The notes beneath the pieces were generated by a model, which searched no databases, was not told where the DNA came from, and saw nothing but the letters and a program-made list of their open reading frames with translations. Positions 15,950 through 24,460 of a stretch of 64,000 nt of DNA are shown here, one piece after another; positions within the stretch are counted from its first letter, which is position 1; every line of letters begins with the position of its first letter. Origin of the DNA: Thiodiazotropha sp040506975 (GTDB lineage: Bacteria; Pseudomonadota; Gammaproteobacteria; Chromatiales; Chromatiaceae). The stretch spans positions 4,774,001 through 4,838,000 of the forward strand of contig OZ242974.1 in the NCBI GenBank assembly GCA_965211775.1, given 5' to 3'. Position numbers and translations under genes: made by a program.

Positions 15950-15997
15950 TGACCAGATATTGTGTTCGCGATTTTTTCCCAACACAATATCTTGTAT
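15950..15997. promoter_or_regulatory. Orphan pair of NrdR-type boxes
   Basis: TGACCAGATATTGTGT (15950-15965) and ACACAATATCTTGTAT (15982-15997) have starts 32 bp apart, the same spacing as the nrdAB pair, and the second box shares 14 consecutive bases (ACACAATATCTTGT) with nrd box 1. The two also form a 12-bp inverted repeat. No ribonucleotide reductase gene is nearby; msrAB (minus) and a zinc-ribbon gene (plus, 16334) are the closest possible targets. Confidence 0.5.
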
Positions 15998-16333
15998 CTT
16001 GGAACTGGTTACGCTATGGTTAACCGATATAAGCCGGTTTGGGGGAGATAGACCGGCCAATGTTGGCAAAAAGCAGATTTTCTCGGCTAATACACTCGCC
16101 TCGTACTATATGCAGCCAATCGTAATAACCAGAAATATTGCCCATATGACAAGTCTGTATAAGCGGTATTTCTTTGCAAAGCCTGACACCTGGCCTCAAA
16201 TAGGTGGTGTTTTGGAATGTTGTTTTTCAAATTATGGAAGCTGGCGACGCTCAAGGCCCTGACGAGGCATGAGTACAGCGGAATCATTCACTCGAGAGTC
16301 GAAAAGTTTTATTTAATCTTAGGGGTAAACAAG

Positions 16334-16525
16334 ATGCACTGCTCACACTGTTCTTCGCTGATGGCAGAGATCGAGACACAGAAGGATGTGAATATTGAAC
16401 AGTCGCGATATGAGTGCCCGGTTTGTCGACGGACACAGTTGGTGACAAGGACGTTGGATCAATGGAAGGATCATTTAGCTTTAATGTCAGGAAGGTTAGC
16501 AAAACAAGCACTTCGATACCCATAA
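16334..16525 (+). CDS. Small zinc-ribbon protein
   Basis: A 63-residue protein with two cysteine pairs, CSHC near the N-terminus (residues 3-6) and CPVC near the middle, in the spacing of a zinc ribbon. A charged helix follows (LDQWKDHLALMSGRLAKQAL). The frame is open further upstream, but the ATG at 16334, preceded by TTAGGGG, begins directly at the first Cys pair. A good terminator follows at 16566. The function is unknown; no catalytic residues are seen. Confidence 0.55.
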   Translation: MHCSHCSSLMAEIETQKDVNIEQSRYECPVCRRTQLVTRTLDQWKDHLALMSGRLAKQALRYP

Positions 16526-16860
16526 AGTGCTTTCAGGAACTCTCCTCGCTACCTGCCATTGCAGGCGGGCGATGCCGCAACAGCACATCGCCCGGTTTTT
16601 CCTCAAACAGCTTGTATTTCTCTACTGATTTCTTATATAAAAATCATCCATCAATAAGGGCCGGTAGATTTTTCCCGGATCGAGACCCACTAACCGAAGT
16701 AGTACATTCCTATAGGCAACATAGCATTCATATGGGATGGTTGAGTTGACTGTTGCAGCAAAAAGATAAATAAAAGGAATCTATAGTTCGTGTTATTTTA
16801 ATTCCTACAATTCCTTTATATATGAGCAGTTTTAATTCGGTTTGGTTACTCATAAAATTA
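16526..16860. other. Intergenic stretch between zinc-ribbon gene and IS1595 copy A
   Basis: Apart from the terminator at 16566-16600 no gene is seen. The last eight bases (TAAAATTA) are the target duplicated by the IS1595 insertion and, with the sequence to the left, formed the original upstream region of the RebB-like gene. Confidence 0.45.
16566..16602 (+). terminator. Rho-independent terminator of the zinc-ribbon gene
   Basis: CGGGCGATG (16566-16574) pairs with CATCGCCCG (16586-16594), with an 11-nt loop and a run of five T residues. It lies 40 bases after the stop at 16525. Confidence 0.8.
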
Positions 16861-17889
16861 CCTGATTACTCATGAGGCTCAGCTATTGAGCCTGTGGTGC
16901 AAGCATAATGGAACCTACTGAATAAAAGAGGATTTCATCATGCCGAGAAATACTATTCAATTTCAAAAAGGTCTTGGTTTGCACGATTTTCTGGAACAAT
17001 ATGGGACCGAGGATCAGTGTCGACAGGCATTGTATGATTTGCGCTGGCCGACGGGCTATGTCTGCCCTGAGTGCGGCAACACAACAGGCTGTGAACTCAA
17101 AAAGCGTCAGATATATCAATGTCACAAGTGCCATCATCAGACTTCCCTGACCGCCGGCAGCATCTTCCATGGCACCAAGCTGCCGCTGAGAACGTGGTTA
17201 CTTGCGATCTATCTGTTGACCCAACGCAAGAAAAGTATCTCGGCGCTGCAACTTTCCCGCGAAATCGGGGTGAACTACAATACGGCCTGGCGACTCAAGC
17301 ATAAGTTGATGCAGGTGATGATGGAACGTGAGCGTGGAAAAAAACTGGCCGGTCGCATCGAATTGGATGATGCTTATCTCGGAGGCGAGCAAGCCGGTAA
17401 GCGTGGTCGTGGGTCGCGCAACAAAATCCCTTTCGTAGCTGCTGTTGAGACGACGCGGGACGGCAGGCCCATGAAAATTCAACTGCGTCGTGTAAGGGGC
17501 TTCCGCAAACGTGAAATCGCCCGCTACGCCCGCTCCTGCTTGATGCCTGGCAGCGAAGTCTTTACCGATGGGCTTTGGTGCTTTAGTGGCGTGACAACCG
17601 CTGATTGCCATCATAACCCCATGGTGACGGGTGGTGGGCGCCAAAGTGTCCAGTATTCGTGCTTCAAATGGGTAAACACGATGTTGGGTAATGTCAAAAA
17701 CAGTCTGTTGGGTACTTTTCATGCGATTCGAGATAAACATGTGTCGCGTTATCTTGCTGAGTTCGAATATCGGTTTAACCGCCGTTTCGATTTACCCGCC
17801 ATGATTGAACGATTGCTTTTTGCCGCTCTTCGCACTCCACCTATGCCATATCGCCTCTTGAGAATGGCTGAGGTTTAGGGGTAATCAGG
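16861..17889 (+). mobile_element. IS1595-family element, copy A
   Basis: A 1029-bp element. The left end reads CCTGATTACTCATGAGGCTC and the right end is the inverted form of CCTGATTACCCCTAAACCTC. It is flanked by a perfect 8-bp duplication, TAAAATTA (16853-16860 and 17890-17897), the duplication length known for this family. It sits 33 bases upstream of the RebB-like gene and separates that gene from its original promoter region. Confidence 0.95.
16940..17878 (+). CDS. IS1595-family (ISXO2-like) transposase, copy A
   Basis: A 312-residue transposase. An N-terminal zinc ribbon (CPEC near residue 46, CHKC near 65) is followed by the ISXO2-like DDE-type domain with ELDDAYLGGE and FTDGLW, and a C-terminal LAEFEYRFNRR segment typical of the family. 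This copy has Leu where the others have Phe in RTWxLAIYL. All seven copies are open and nearly identical, so the expansion is recent. A long frame on the opposite strand is only a shadow. Confidence 0.95.
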   Translation: MPRNTIQFQKGLGLHDFLEQYGTEDQCRQALYDLRWPTGYVCPECGNTTGCELKKRQIYQCHKCHHQTSLTAGSIFHGTKLPLRTWLLAIYLLTQRKKSISALQLSREIGVNYNTAWRLKHKLMQVMMERERGKKLAGRIELDDAYLGGEQAGKRGRGSRNKIPFVAAVETTRDGRPMKIQLRRVRGFRKREIARYARSCLMPGSEVFTDGLWCFSGVTTADCHHNPMVTGGGRQSVQYSCFKWVNTMLGNVKNSLLGTFHAIRDKHVSRYLAEFEYRFNRRFDLPAMIERLLFAALRTPPMPYRLLRMAEV

Positions 17890-17922
17890 TAAAATTATTG
17901 CAATACACTTGAGGTTTTTGAA

Positions 17923-18156
17923 ATGTCATTTCCCACTGCCGTTAACAGCCAAATCACAGACGCCGTCACACAAGCCCATAGCGCAGGCGGTGATGAAGCG
18001 CTCTCAATAATCGCAGAACTGATGGAGAAAATTGCGAAGGGCCTTAACGGCGCCAGGCAGGGAGAAACCACAATTGATGATCTCTCCGACGCCTTTGAGA
18101 ATGCTGAGGTGGCGCTACACGGTATTGTTGTAAAGCTTGCCACTGGAAGAGAATAA
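17923..18156 (+). CDS. RebB-like small protein
   Basis: A 77-residue protein whose start, FPTAVNSQITDAVTQ, matches the conserved opening of RebB/killing-trait proteins, the subunits and relatives of R-body structures known from Caedibacter and many proteobacteria. The rest is helical with an Ala/Gly-rich middle and AFENAEVALHG, where true RebB proteins have a similar FENAV segment. The C-terminal half is less like RebB, so function in R-body assembly is only a suggestion. CTTGAGG precedes the ATG. IS1595 copy A lies just upstream and may alter its expression. Confidence 0.5.
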   Translation: MSFPTAVNSQITDAVTQAHSAGGDEALSIIAELMEKIAKGLNGARQGETTIDDLSDAFENAEVALHGIVVKLATGRE

Positions 18157-18296
18157 AATTGTCACCAAATGGCTTTCTTTTTTCCGTAATTTAGCTGGTT
18201 GAAACAATTCGTTGCAGTACTCTGTAATATGGCTTTTACTATCACAATTCTGAAATCCTGCAGAAAATGCCTGTTCAGGAGTCCAAATATAACAAC

Positions 18297-18314
18297 TTAG
18301 GGCCTGTTAACAAC
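18297..18314 (+). repeat. Dispersed repeat, short form (TTAGGGCCTGTTAACA)
   Basis: Eighteen bases matching the start of the intergenic repeat family best seen at 31571-31602. It directly precedes a startless coding fragment. Confidence 0.45.
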
Positions 18315-18319
18315 GCAGA

Positions 18320-18451
18320 GTACTTTTTGTTGAGGTTGAAGAACTGAGCGACGAGTTGGATATAGCGGAGGTCAAACTGACTGAGCACCTGCATAGAGTA
18401 ACCTATGGTCGCAACAACTTGAAGGAAGTAGGGGAACGTTACCGCTACTAA
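18320..18451 (+). pseudogene. Possible C-terminal coding fragment without a start
   Basis: An open frame of 43 residues (VLFVEVEELSDELDIAEVKL..., ending GERYRY) with charged, helix-forming composition and no start codon lies directly after a dispersed repeat. No family is recognised. It may be the tail of a gene removed by recombination, or chance. The rest of 18157-18487 holds nothing recognisable. Confidence 0.25.
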
Positions 18452-18487
18452 AATTGTTGAACCATGAGTGTTGCCGTCTTTCTTTAA

Positions 18488-19171
18488 TCACAACCGTGAT
18501 TGCAGCTCACTGATGTGGGAAATTGTACCCTTTGAACCTAAACCGCGGCGTTTCAAATCGTCTTTATTCTTCGTATCCAGGAAATAGGTTACGAGAAGAC
18601 TGTCGATACCGCAATTTTTTGCACCCAGGTGTTCTTTGCTGCTGCCATCCCCGACAAAAAGGGCCTGGTTCGAATTAATCTCCATTTCAGCCAGAGCCAT
18701 TCGATAGATTTCTGGCTCAGGCTTTTTCACCCCATGCTTACAACTGAAATGCACCGTTTTGAACAGTGACGCAAGAGGCGAATCGGACCATGCACGCACC
18801 TCACCAGTCGAGGCATTGGAAATAAGCCCCAGTGTCAGACCTCTCTCACTAAGAGTCTCAAGGGCTTTCATGATACCTGGTTCTATAGCGGTCAATGCCT
18901 TATCAAAACGGATCTGACGCACTTCAGCTGCTTTGTGAATTGTGGAGAGTGGAATGGTTGGATCGAGACTGTGCGCCATACGCCTGACGGTTTCAACATG
19001 ATCGGTTTCGCTCAGTATATCGTGGTGCTCGCTGAAACACGCCTTATTCCATGCCTCGCGATCCAAATCCAAGATATCAGCCGTATAACGACCGCTGTCG
19101 CCGGCGGCTTTTGAGACACTGATCAGGGTGCCGAAAAGATCAAATAAAATGGCCTTGTATGGTGATTTCAT
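18488..19171 (-). CDS. HAD-superfamily hydrolase
   Basis: A 227-residue phosphatase/dehalogenase-type enzyme. HAD motif I is FDLFGTL near residue 10 (nucleophile Asp), motif II is LISNAS, motif III the Lys in KHGVKKPEP and motif IV FVGDGSSKE, where the usual acidic pair is partly replaced by Ser-Ser. A cap of about 75 helical residues between motifs I and II gives subfamily I. The substrate cannot be predicted. The gene stands alone, divergent from the DsrC/TusE-like gene at 19357. Confidence 0.82.
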   Translation of the reverse strand: MKSPYKAILFDLFGTLISVSKAAGDSGRYTADILDLDREAWNKACFSEHHDILSETDHVETVRRMAHSLDPTIPLSTIHKAAEVRQIRFDKALTAIEPGIMKALETLSERGLTLGLISNASTGEVRAWSDSPLASLFKTVHFSCKHGVKKPEPEIYRMALAEMEINSNQALFVGDGSSKEHLGAKNCGIDSLLVTYFLDTKNKDDLKRRGLGSKGTISHISELQSRL

Positions 19172-19356
19172 GATTTTCTGTTTGACTGATATCTGGAACG
19201 CTTTCGTTTTTTAATCCGATCAAACCGCTGATGGCAATATGATTAATGAATTGCCGCCTGACTTTATACGCACACTTTTTGTGGTATTTCCCTTCTCAAC
19301 CTGACACTATACTGACAGGACCGCCTGTCTTGATGATATAAAAAAGGGAGAAACAC

Positions 19357-19713
19357 ATGTCTATCATTGTAAATGGCAAGACCATCAATCTTGACGAGGA
19401 AGGCTTTCTCGTCAACCTGGAGGACTGGAACGAAGATGTGGCTGAACATCTGGCTATAAACGAGGGATTGGAGATTTCTACGGAACACTCACTGCTGATT
19501 CATAAGGCCAGAGAATTCTACCTCGAAAAGCAGAGCACTCCGTCAACTCGAGAGGTTATTCATATGATCGCGGAGAATTTGGGCCAGGACCCGATAGTGG
19601 ACAGACGCTCGATTGATAAATACCTCTATCAACTGTTTCCGCATGGCCCCGACAAGCAACTAGCCAAACTTGCCGGTCTCCCCAAGCCATTGCCGTCAGA
19701 CACGGAAGCCTAG
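19357..19713 (+). CDS. DsrC/TusE-family protein lacking cysteines
   Basis: A 118-residue protein with the full DsrC/TusE fold signature: GFLVNLEDWNEDVAEHLA, then LIHKAREFYLEKQSTPSTRE, and the C-terminal arm LFPHGPDKQLAKLAGLPKP. DsrC and TusE use one or two cysteines in that arm to carry sulfur in sulfite reduction/oxidation or tRNA thiolation. Here the position usually read KQxCK is KQLAK, and the tail ends LPSDTEA with no cysteine; the whole protein has none. It therefore cannot carry persulfide, and a regulatory role, as proposed for cysteine-poor members, is more likely. AAAGGGAG precedes the ATG. Confidence 0.82.
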   Translation: MSIIVNGKTINLDEEGFLVNLEDWNEDVAEHLAINEGLEISTEHSLLIHKAREFYLEKQSTPSTREVIHMIAENLGQDPIVDRRSIDKYLYQLFPHGPDKQLAKLAGLPKPLPSDTEA

Positions 19714-19740
19714 AACGACTCAGTTAAATGTAATCTGTAT

Positions 19741-19756
19741 ACACTATATATCGTGT
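19741..19756. promoter_or_regulatory. Single NrdR-like palindrome
   Basis: ACACTATATATCGTGT fits the NrdR box consensus closely, but no partner box lies 31-33 bp on either side and no nrd gene is near. It follows the DsrC/TusE-like gene by 27 bases. Confidence 0.25.
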
Positions 19757-19832
19757 TGGAACGAAAACACTTCAGGCCGGATATAAAAAAGCGATCGGGA
19801 CTGTTATCGCACTATGCAAAGCAGAGACCAGA

Positions 19833-19877
19833 CCCGGAATCCAATACACGGTTATGAACTGTTTTGTGGATTCCGGG
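19833..19877. other. Intergenic hairpin
   Basis: CCCGGAATCCA (19833-19843) and TGGATTCCGGG (19867-19877) can pair across a 23-nt loop. No T-tract follows in either direction, so it is not a standard terminator. The surrounding 19714-19994 holds no gene. Confidence 0.35.
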
Positions 19878-19994
19878 CTGTAGCGAAATAGATGAGTTGA
19901 CTTCATGACTGCTAGCAACTGATCTATTTCCTGACAGTCTGGATCAATACAGGCATGAACAACGCTTGGGTATTATATCGCAGTATTAATTGAC

Positions 19995-20114
19995 TTATCT
20001 GCCGATCATATACTCCGCAAACTTTCTATCCTCTTTAACCGTATGACTTACAAACCACAGTTCCAAAAAGTCTATCACCTGAATTGCTTCGATATGTCCC
20101 TCCTCAAAAAGTAA
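19995..20114 (-). pseudogene. Bacteriohaemerythrin-like C-terminus truncated at IS1595 copy B
   Basis: The minus strand entering from the IS edge reads 39 residues, including EAIQVIDFLELWFV, SHTVKEDRKFAEYM and a TAA at 19995-19997. The HTxxxDRKFA segment is the last helix of haemerythrin domains, with the His and Asp ligands of the di-iron site. Everything upstream is missing, and the DNA on the other side of the IS does not continue the gene, so the 5' part was lost by rearrangement. Confidence 0.6.
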
Positions 20115-21143
20115 CCTGATTACTCATGAGGCTCAGCTATTGAGCCTGTGGTGCAAGCATAATGGAACCTACTGAATAAAAGAGGATTTCATCATGCCGA
20201 GAAATACTATTCAATTTCAAAAAGGTCTTGGTTTGCACGATTTTCTGGAACAATATGGGACCGAGGATCAGTGTCGACAGGCATTGTATGATTTGCGCTG
20301 GCCGACGGGCTATGTCTGCCCTGAGTGCGGCAACACAACAGGCTGTGAACTCAAAAAGCGTCAGATATATCAATGTCACAAGTGCCATCATCAGACTTCC
20401 CTGACCGCCGGCAGCATCTTCCATGGCACCAAGCTGCCGCTGAGAACGTGGTTTCTTGCGATCTATCTGTTGACCCAACGCAAGAAAAGTATCTCGGCGC
20501 TGCAACTTTCCCGCGAAATCGGGGTGAACTACAATACGGCCTGGCGACTCAAGCATAAGTTGATGCAGGTGATGATGGAACGTGAGCGTGGAAAAAAACT
20601 GGCCGGTCGCATCGAATTGGATGATGCTTATCTCGGAGGCGAGCAAGCCGGTAAGCGTGGTCGTGGGTCGCGCAACAAAATCCCTTTCGTAGCTGCTGTT
20701 GAGACGACGCGGGACGGCAGGCCCATGAAAATTCAACTGCGTCGTGTAAGGGGCTTCCGCAAACGTGAAATCGCCCGCTACGCCCGCTCCTGCTTGATGC
20801 CTGGCAGCGAAGTCTTTACCGATGGGCTTTGGTGCTTTAGTGGCGTGACAACCGCTGATTGCCATCATAACCCCATGGTGACGGGTGGTGGGCGCCAAAG
20901 TGTCCAGTATTCGTGCTTCAAATGGGTAAACACGATGTTGGGTAATGTCAAAAACAGTCTGTTGGGTACTTTTCATGCGATTCGAGATAAACATGTGTCG
21001 CGTTATCTTGCTGAGTTCGAATATCGGTTTAACCGCCGTTTCGATTTACCCGCCATGATTGAACGATTGCTTTTTGCCGCTCTTCGCACTCCACCTATGC
21101 CATATCGCCTCTTGAGAATGGCTGAGGTTTAGGGGTAATCAGG
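20115..21143 (+). mobile_element. IS1595-family element, copy B (mismatched flanks)
   Basis: Same 1029-bp element as copy A. The flanking octamers are AAAAGTAA on the left and TTATTTTA on the right, so there is no target duplication. With the truncated haemerythrin gene on the left, this marks a recombination joint between two IS1595 copies or an adjacent deletion. Confidence 0.92.
20194..21132 (+). CDS. IS1595-family transposase, copy B
   Basis: Full-length 312-residue copy with Phe in RTWFLAIYL and Cys in DGLWCFSG, the commonest version in this window. Domain content is as described for copy A. Confidence 0.95.
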   Translation: MPRNTIQFQKGLGLHDFLEQYGTEDQCRQALYDLRWPTGYVCPECGNTTGCELKKRQIYQCHKCHHQTSLTAGSIFHGTKLPLRTWFLAIYLLTQRKKSISALQLSREIGVNYNTAWRLKHKLMQVMMERERGKKLAGRIELDDAYLGGEQAGKRGRGSRNKIPFVAAVETTRDGRPMKIQLRRVRGFRKREIARYARSCLMPGSEVFTDGLWCFSGVTTADCHHNPMVTGGGRQSVQYSCFKWVNTMLGNVKNSLLGTFHAIRDKHVSRYLAEFEYRFNRRFDLPAMIERLLFAALRTPPMPYRLLRMAEV

Positions 21144-21368
21144 TTATTTTATAAGTAGCTAGTTTGATCGCATATTTGCTTCTGCATGCAAGGCGGAGTT
21201 TTACGCTGATGCACGGTATAACCGTATAAAGTTTACACCGGGACGGTTACTTCACCACTTCATGTCCGACACCGTTTTACAGGTCGCATGGCGGGTTCAA
21301 CTTCAAACTGATAAATCACATTACCCACTATTTTTGGTTTTTTTTACAATAAAATCAAAAATAGATTT

Positions 21369-22751
21369 TCAGTAGGCGCAGGCATCAGTAACCACACTCG
21401 ATTCCATACGCAGCCATTCCTGCGCACAGTCGGTTGGGTCGTATTCGCTGCCCTCCTTTATCGCTGTCACTAACATTTGCATGTCAGCTGCCTGTCCGAT
21501 GTTGTTGCTGAAGAATTCCCTCATTATCCTGTCCAGCAGTTCTCTACCCAATTTATACTCTAGGTGTTTAAAGAAGAACGCACCCTTCATATAGGGTGCC
21601 GCGCCGTACAGACCATCCTGCAAGATGTCAATCTCATTACAACCCTCCGGCCAGGCTATCTTGTTCTCATTGCCTTCCTGCAAAAGATTTAGTTTGTTTT
21701 CATATGATGACCATATTTGATTACCATATTCCTCACCTATCACCTCATCAAGAGCACGGGCCGCAAGATAGGATGCAATACCCTCTGACAAGACAAAATC
21801 CTCCCAGCACCTGATACGCACACCATTGCCGAACCAGCCATGAGAGGCCTCATGAGCATGCACGACCGGATCACTTAGGGAACCACTTGCAATATGCCAA
21901 AATGGGTGGTGTTCCATGCCACCGAATCCACCTGCACTCCATTTCACAGAGACACTGGCGACTTTATCACCAAAGATATATTGACCGTATGTCTGCTCAT
22001 ACCAATCGAAGACAGCTGTCAGATAGCGGGTCCCCTGCAAAGCGTTCTCCTCTTCATCGGGATAATAGTAGACTCCTACTTCAGTGCCATCGGATGTCAC
22101 CCCAAGCATCCTATAATCATAATCACCGACCGCCCACGCCAGCATATATGCCGGAACTTCGGTCTCAATCCTTTTAGGATAGATGCTTACAAATCCTTCT
22201 GGAACACCTTTTATCAACAGGTCATAGCTACTCCCCTCTGCAGGTTTCGACTTACATGGAAAAACATTACCGCAGTGATAAGGCCAGGTGAAGGTCACAC
22301 CACTGTCAAGGATGCCGTCAAAACCATCATGCAGGTTGAAGTAATACTCTATTGTTATCGTCTGCGGTCCAGCAGATACAGGGGTACCCACATCGAGTCG
22401 TCCTTGCTCCATTTCAAAATGCAGTTTATCGTCTTTTGAAAAAACATCGATTATCAGCAAGTCGCCGATCTCAAACGAGGCACCTGTCGATAATAGCGAA
22501 CCCGACAGGACTATGTCTGCAATTCCGCTCATCATCTGCAGATCAATATTCAGACTGGTATGCAGGATATCTCGAGTCCAATCAGTCGAAGCAGGTGGAA
22601 GATCATCGCCGTTGACCTGGTTGCTGTCAGTGACGCATGCAGTCAAGATTGAAGCGATCAGTATAAGTAACGCTGATAATTGCAATGCGTACTCATATAC
22701 CAGTGTTGGTTTGTGCCTGACATTCGGTAAGCGTCTGACTGGGACATCCAT
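21369..22751 (-). CDS. M1-type zinc metallopeptidase, probable lipoprotein
   Basis: A 460-residue gluzincin with HEASH at 300-304 and the third zinc ligand Glu323, giving the HExxH-18-E spacing of M1 aminopeptidases. GGFGGMEHH at 274-282 stands where M1 enzymes have GAMEN, so the amino-terminus recognition loop differs. A hydrophobic segment ending in LTAC (Cys39) suggests a lipoprotein, although the preceding N-terminus is long; no alternative ATG lies closer. The protein is about half the length of classical aminopeptidase N, lacking its C-terminal helical domain. The substrate is unknown. Confidence 0.78.
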   Translation of the reverse strand: MDVPVRRLPNVRHKPTLVYEYALQLSALLILIASILTACVTDSNQVNGDDLPPASTDWTRDILHTSLNIDLQMMSGIADIVLSGSLLSTGASFEIGDLLIIDVFSKDDKLHFEMEQGRLDVGTPVSAGPQTITIEYYFNLHDGFDGILDSGVTFTWPYHCGNVFPCKSKPAEGSSYDLLIKGVPEGFVSIYPKRIETEVPAYMLAWAVGDYDYRMLGVTSDGTEVGVYYYPDEEENALQGTRYLTAVFDWYEQTYGQYIFGDKVASVSVKWSAGGFGGMEHHPFWHIASGSLSDPVVHAHEASHGWFGNGVRIRCWEDFVLSEGIASYLAARALDEVIGEEYGNQIWSSYENKLNLLQEGNENKIAWPEGCNEIDILQDGLYGAAPYMKGAFFFKHLEYKLGRELLDRIMREFFSNNIGQAADMQMLVTAIKEGSEYDPTDCAQEWLRMESSVVTDACAY

Positions 22752-22852
22752 GAAACTTTAACTCCCGGCACCTAGTTCAACAATAATACATACCTATAAC
22801 TTGGCGTATTTGACGATCTATTTTTTGATATGAATTGATTTCGTTAATTATA

Positions 22853-24028
22853 TCAAACAGCATTATCCGGCAATTCTTTGATATAAAGATCCTGTTTTGC
22901 AAAGGGAATCTCTATCCCCTCCACTAAAAACCGTTTATAGACAGCTGAATTGAGGGCATCCAGCACACGGCCACGCAATTCAGGATTGTCAACCCAGCAG
23001 AGCAGTTCAAAATCCAGGGAAGAGGCGCCGAAAGCCCTAAACCTCACACGCGGCTCAGGTTGATCGCAGACTGTCTCCGACTCATGAGCCACAGACATTA
23101 AAACATCCCTCACCTGGTCAATGCCGGAGCCATAGGCGACACCCACCGCAACTCTGATACGGTATTTTACATGCGGCCCACCTGACTCATTGACGACCTT
23201 CGAGTTGCCCATAATTGAATTCGGTATCGTCACCTCAACATCATCCCGAGTAAGCAGGCGGGTGCTGCGAATCCCAATGTGGGTGACTTTTCCCCGTATG
23301 CCACCCCCATCATCCAGGACAACGTAATCACCGATCTTATAAGGTGAGTCCGCCATAATGAAGACACCGGAAAACAGATTGGCCAGAGTGTCCTTCGCTG
23401 CAAAACCAATGGCGATACCCGCGATACCCGCAGATGCCAACCATGCCGTCATATCCACATGCCATGACTGAAACATGAAATAGACGGCAAATACGATAAT
23501 GGTTATGGCTGCGATATTGGTAAAGAGAGGAAGTGTTTGAGGCCTCACCATTGCATTCGGTTTAGCCCTGCGACTGGCTTCAGACAGCAGCAGTTTTGAA
23601 ATCTGGACAGCGAACAGCATCCACAACAGTATCAGAACAGAAAGAACGAAGGATACCAGTGTACCGCGAATACTCTCTTCGATCCCTACCATTGACGATG
23701 CTGCCACAACACCGATCAGGGCCAATGTCCAGAACAACGGACTGCGTAGATATTGCACTATCAGGTCATCGATATGGGTTGAAGTTTGGGAAGTAAGCCT
23801 TCTGACCAACGGCATCACGACCCACTCAATCACCTTGGCCAAAACAATAAAGATCAATAATACAATCAGACCCTTCATCCATGGGTGATTGCCGAACAAC
23901 GCTATTAACGGCTCTAACTGATCAGGTACATCTATCTTATCAATCAGTTGCTCCATGCCAGACTTCAATGCCGACTCCACTGGCTCGCCGGTTCCCAAAA
24001 TCTCTGTATCTTCGTTTTCACTCGCCAT
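22853..24028 (-). CDS. MscS-family mechanosensitive channel
   Basis: Inner-membrane channel that opens under tension to release osmolytes. From the ATG at 24028 it is 391 residues. An N-terminal soluble lead is followed by about four membrane helices; the pore-lining helix reads WLASAGIAGIAIGFAAKDTL, the Gly/Ala-rich TM3 of the family, then the beta domain FSGVFIMADSPYKIGDYV. The C-terminal cytoplasmic vestibule is complete. A TTG 12 bases upstream is an alternative start but lies over the AAGGA ribosome site. It is a single-gene unit. Confidence 0.9.
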   Translation of the reverse strand: MASENEDTEILGTGEPVESALKSGMEQLIDKIDVPDQLEPLIALFGNHPWMKGLIVLLIFIVLAKVIEWVVMPLVRRLTSQTSTHIDDLIVQYLRSPLFWTLALIGVVAASSMVGIEESIRGTLVSFVLSVLILLWMLFAVQISKLLLSEASRRAKPNAMVRPQTLPLFTNIAAITIIVFAVYFMFQSWHVDMTAWLASAGIAGIAIGFAAKDTLANLFSGVFIMADSPYKIGDYVVLDDGGGIRGKVTHIGIRSTRLLTRDDVEVTIPNSIMGNSKVVNESGGPHVKYRIRVAVGVAYGSGIDQVRDVLMSVAHESETVCDQPEPRVRFRAFGASSLDFELLCWVDNPELRGRVLDALNSAVYKRFLVEGIEIPFAKQDLYIKELPDNAV

Positions 24029-24452
24029 GGCCACATCCAATCCTTATTTCGAAACTGTTCACAGAAGCGTCATTCGATATTCGGTCATTAACAATGACAC
24101 TATAACAGGACAGACTCAATACACCACAACGAGACCGAGCCCGCTATCGATGACACCTTCAAAATAAAACTTCACGATATAATATTGTCTTGCCATTTTT
24201 AACTGATATTCACGTTTGTTCACCATTTACGACGGCATCATCACGGCTGATTGCACCATATTTTCAGAATAAATCCTCAAAATCCGCCCGGTCCTTCTAC
24301 TGGTCTCGATACTCCATGGGACAGGCTTTTTCCACCACATACGCTCAACCGGTACTCAACGCACCATTCCGCTACAATTCAAGTCAGATCCGGCATCCCC
24401 GATTTCCTCTGACGGGTTACCATCACTGAATTAACGCTGGTGTCATGACATT
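24029..24452. other. Intergenic region between the MscS gene and IS1595 copy C
   Basis: No gene is seen in this 420-bp stretch. Before the IS insertion it ran directly into the cysteine hydrolase gene at 25509, so it contains the divergent promoters of both genes. Confidence 0.4.
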
Positions 24453-24460
24453 TTCTTTTT

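Noticed and set aside
15860..16262. Short frames around the orphan NrdR boxes
   Set aside because: No ribosome sites, odd composition, and they overlap the regulatory-looking inverted repeat.
17119..17304. 61-residue frame repeated inside each IS1595 copy
   Set aside because: Out-of-frame overlap with the transposase gene and no ribosome site; repeated only through IS copying.
20137..20994. 285-residue frame antisense to the IS1595 transposase, present in every copy
   Set aside because: It recurs only because the IS copies are nearly identical. The sense strand has a recognised transposase, and the antisense product has no recognisable domain.
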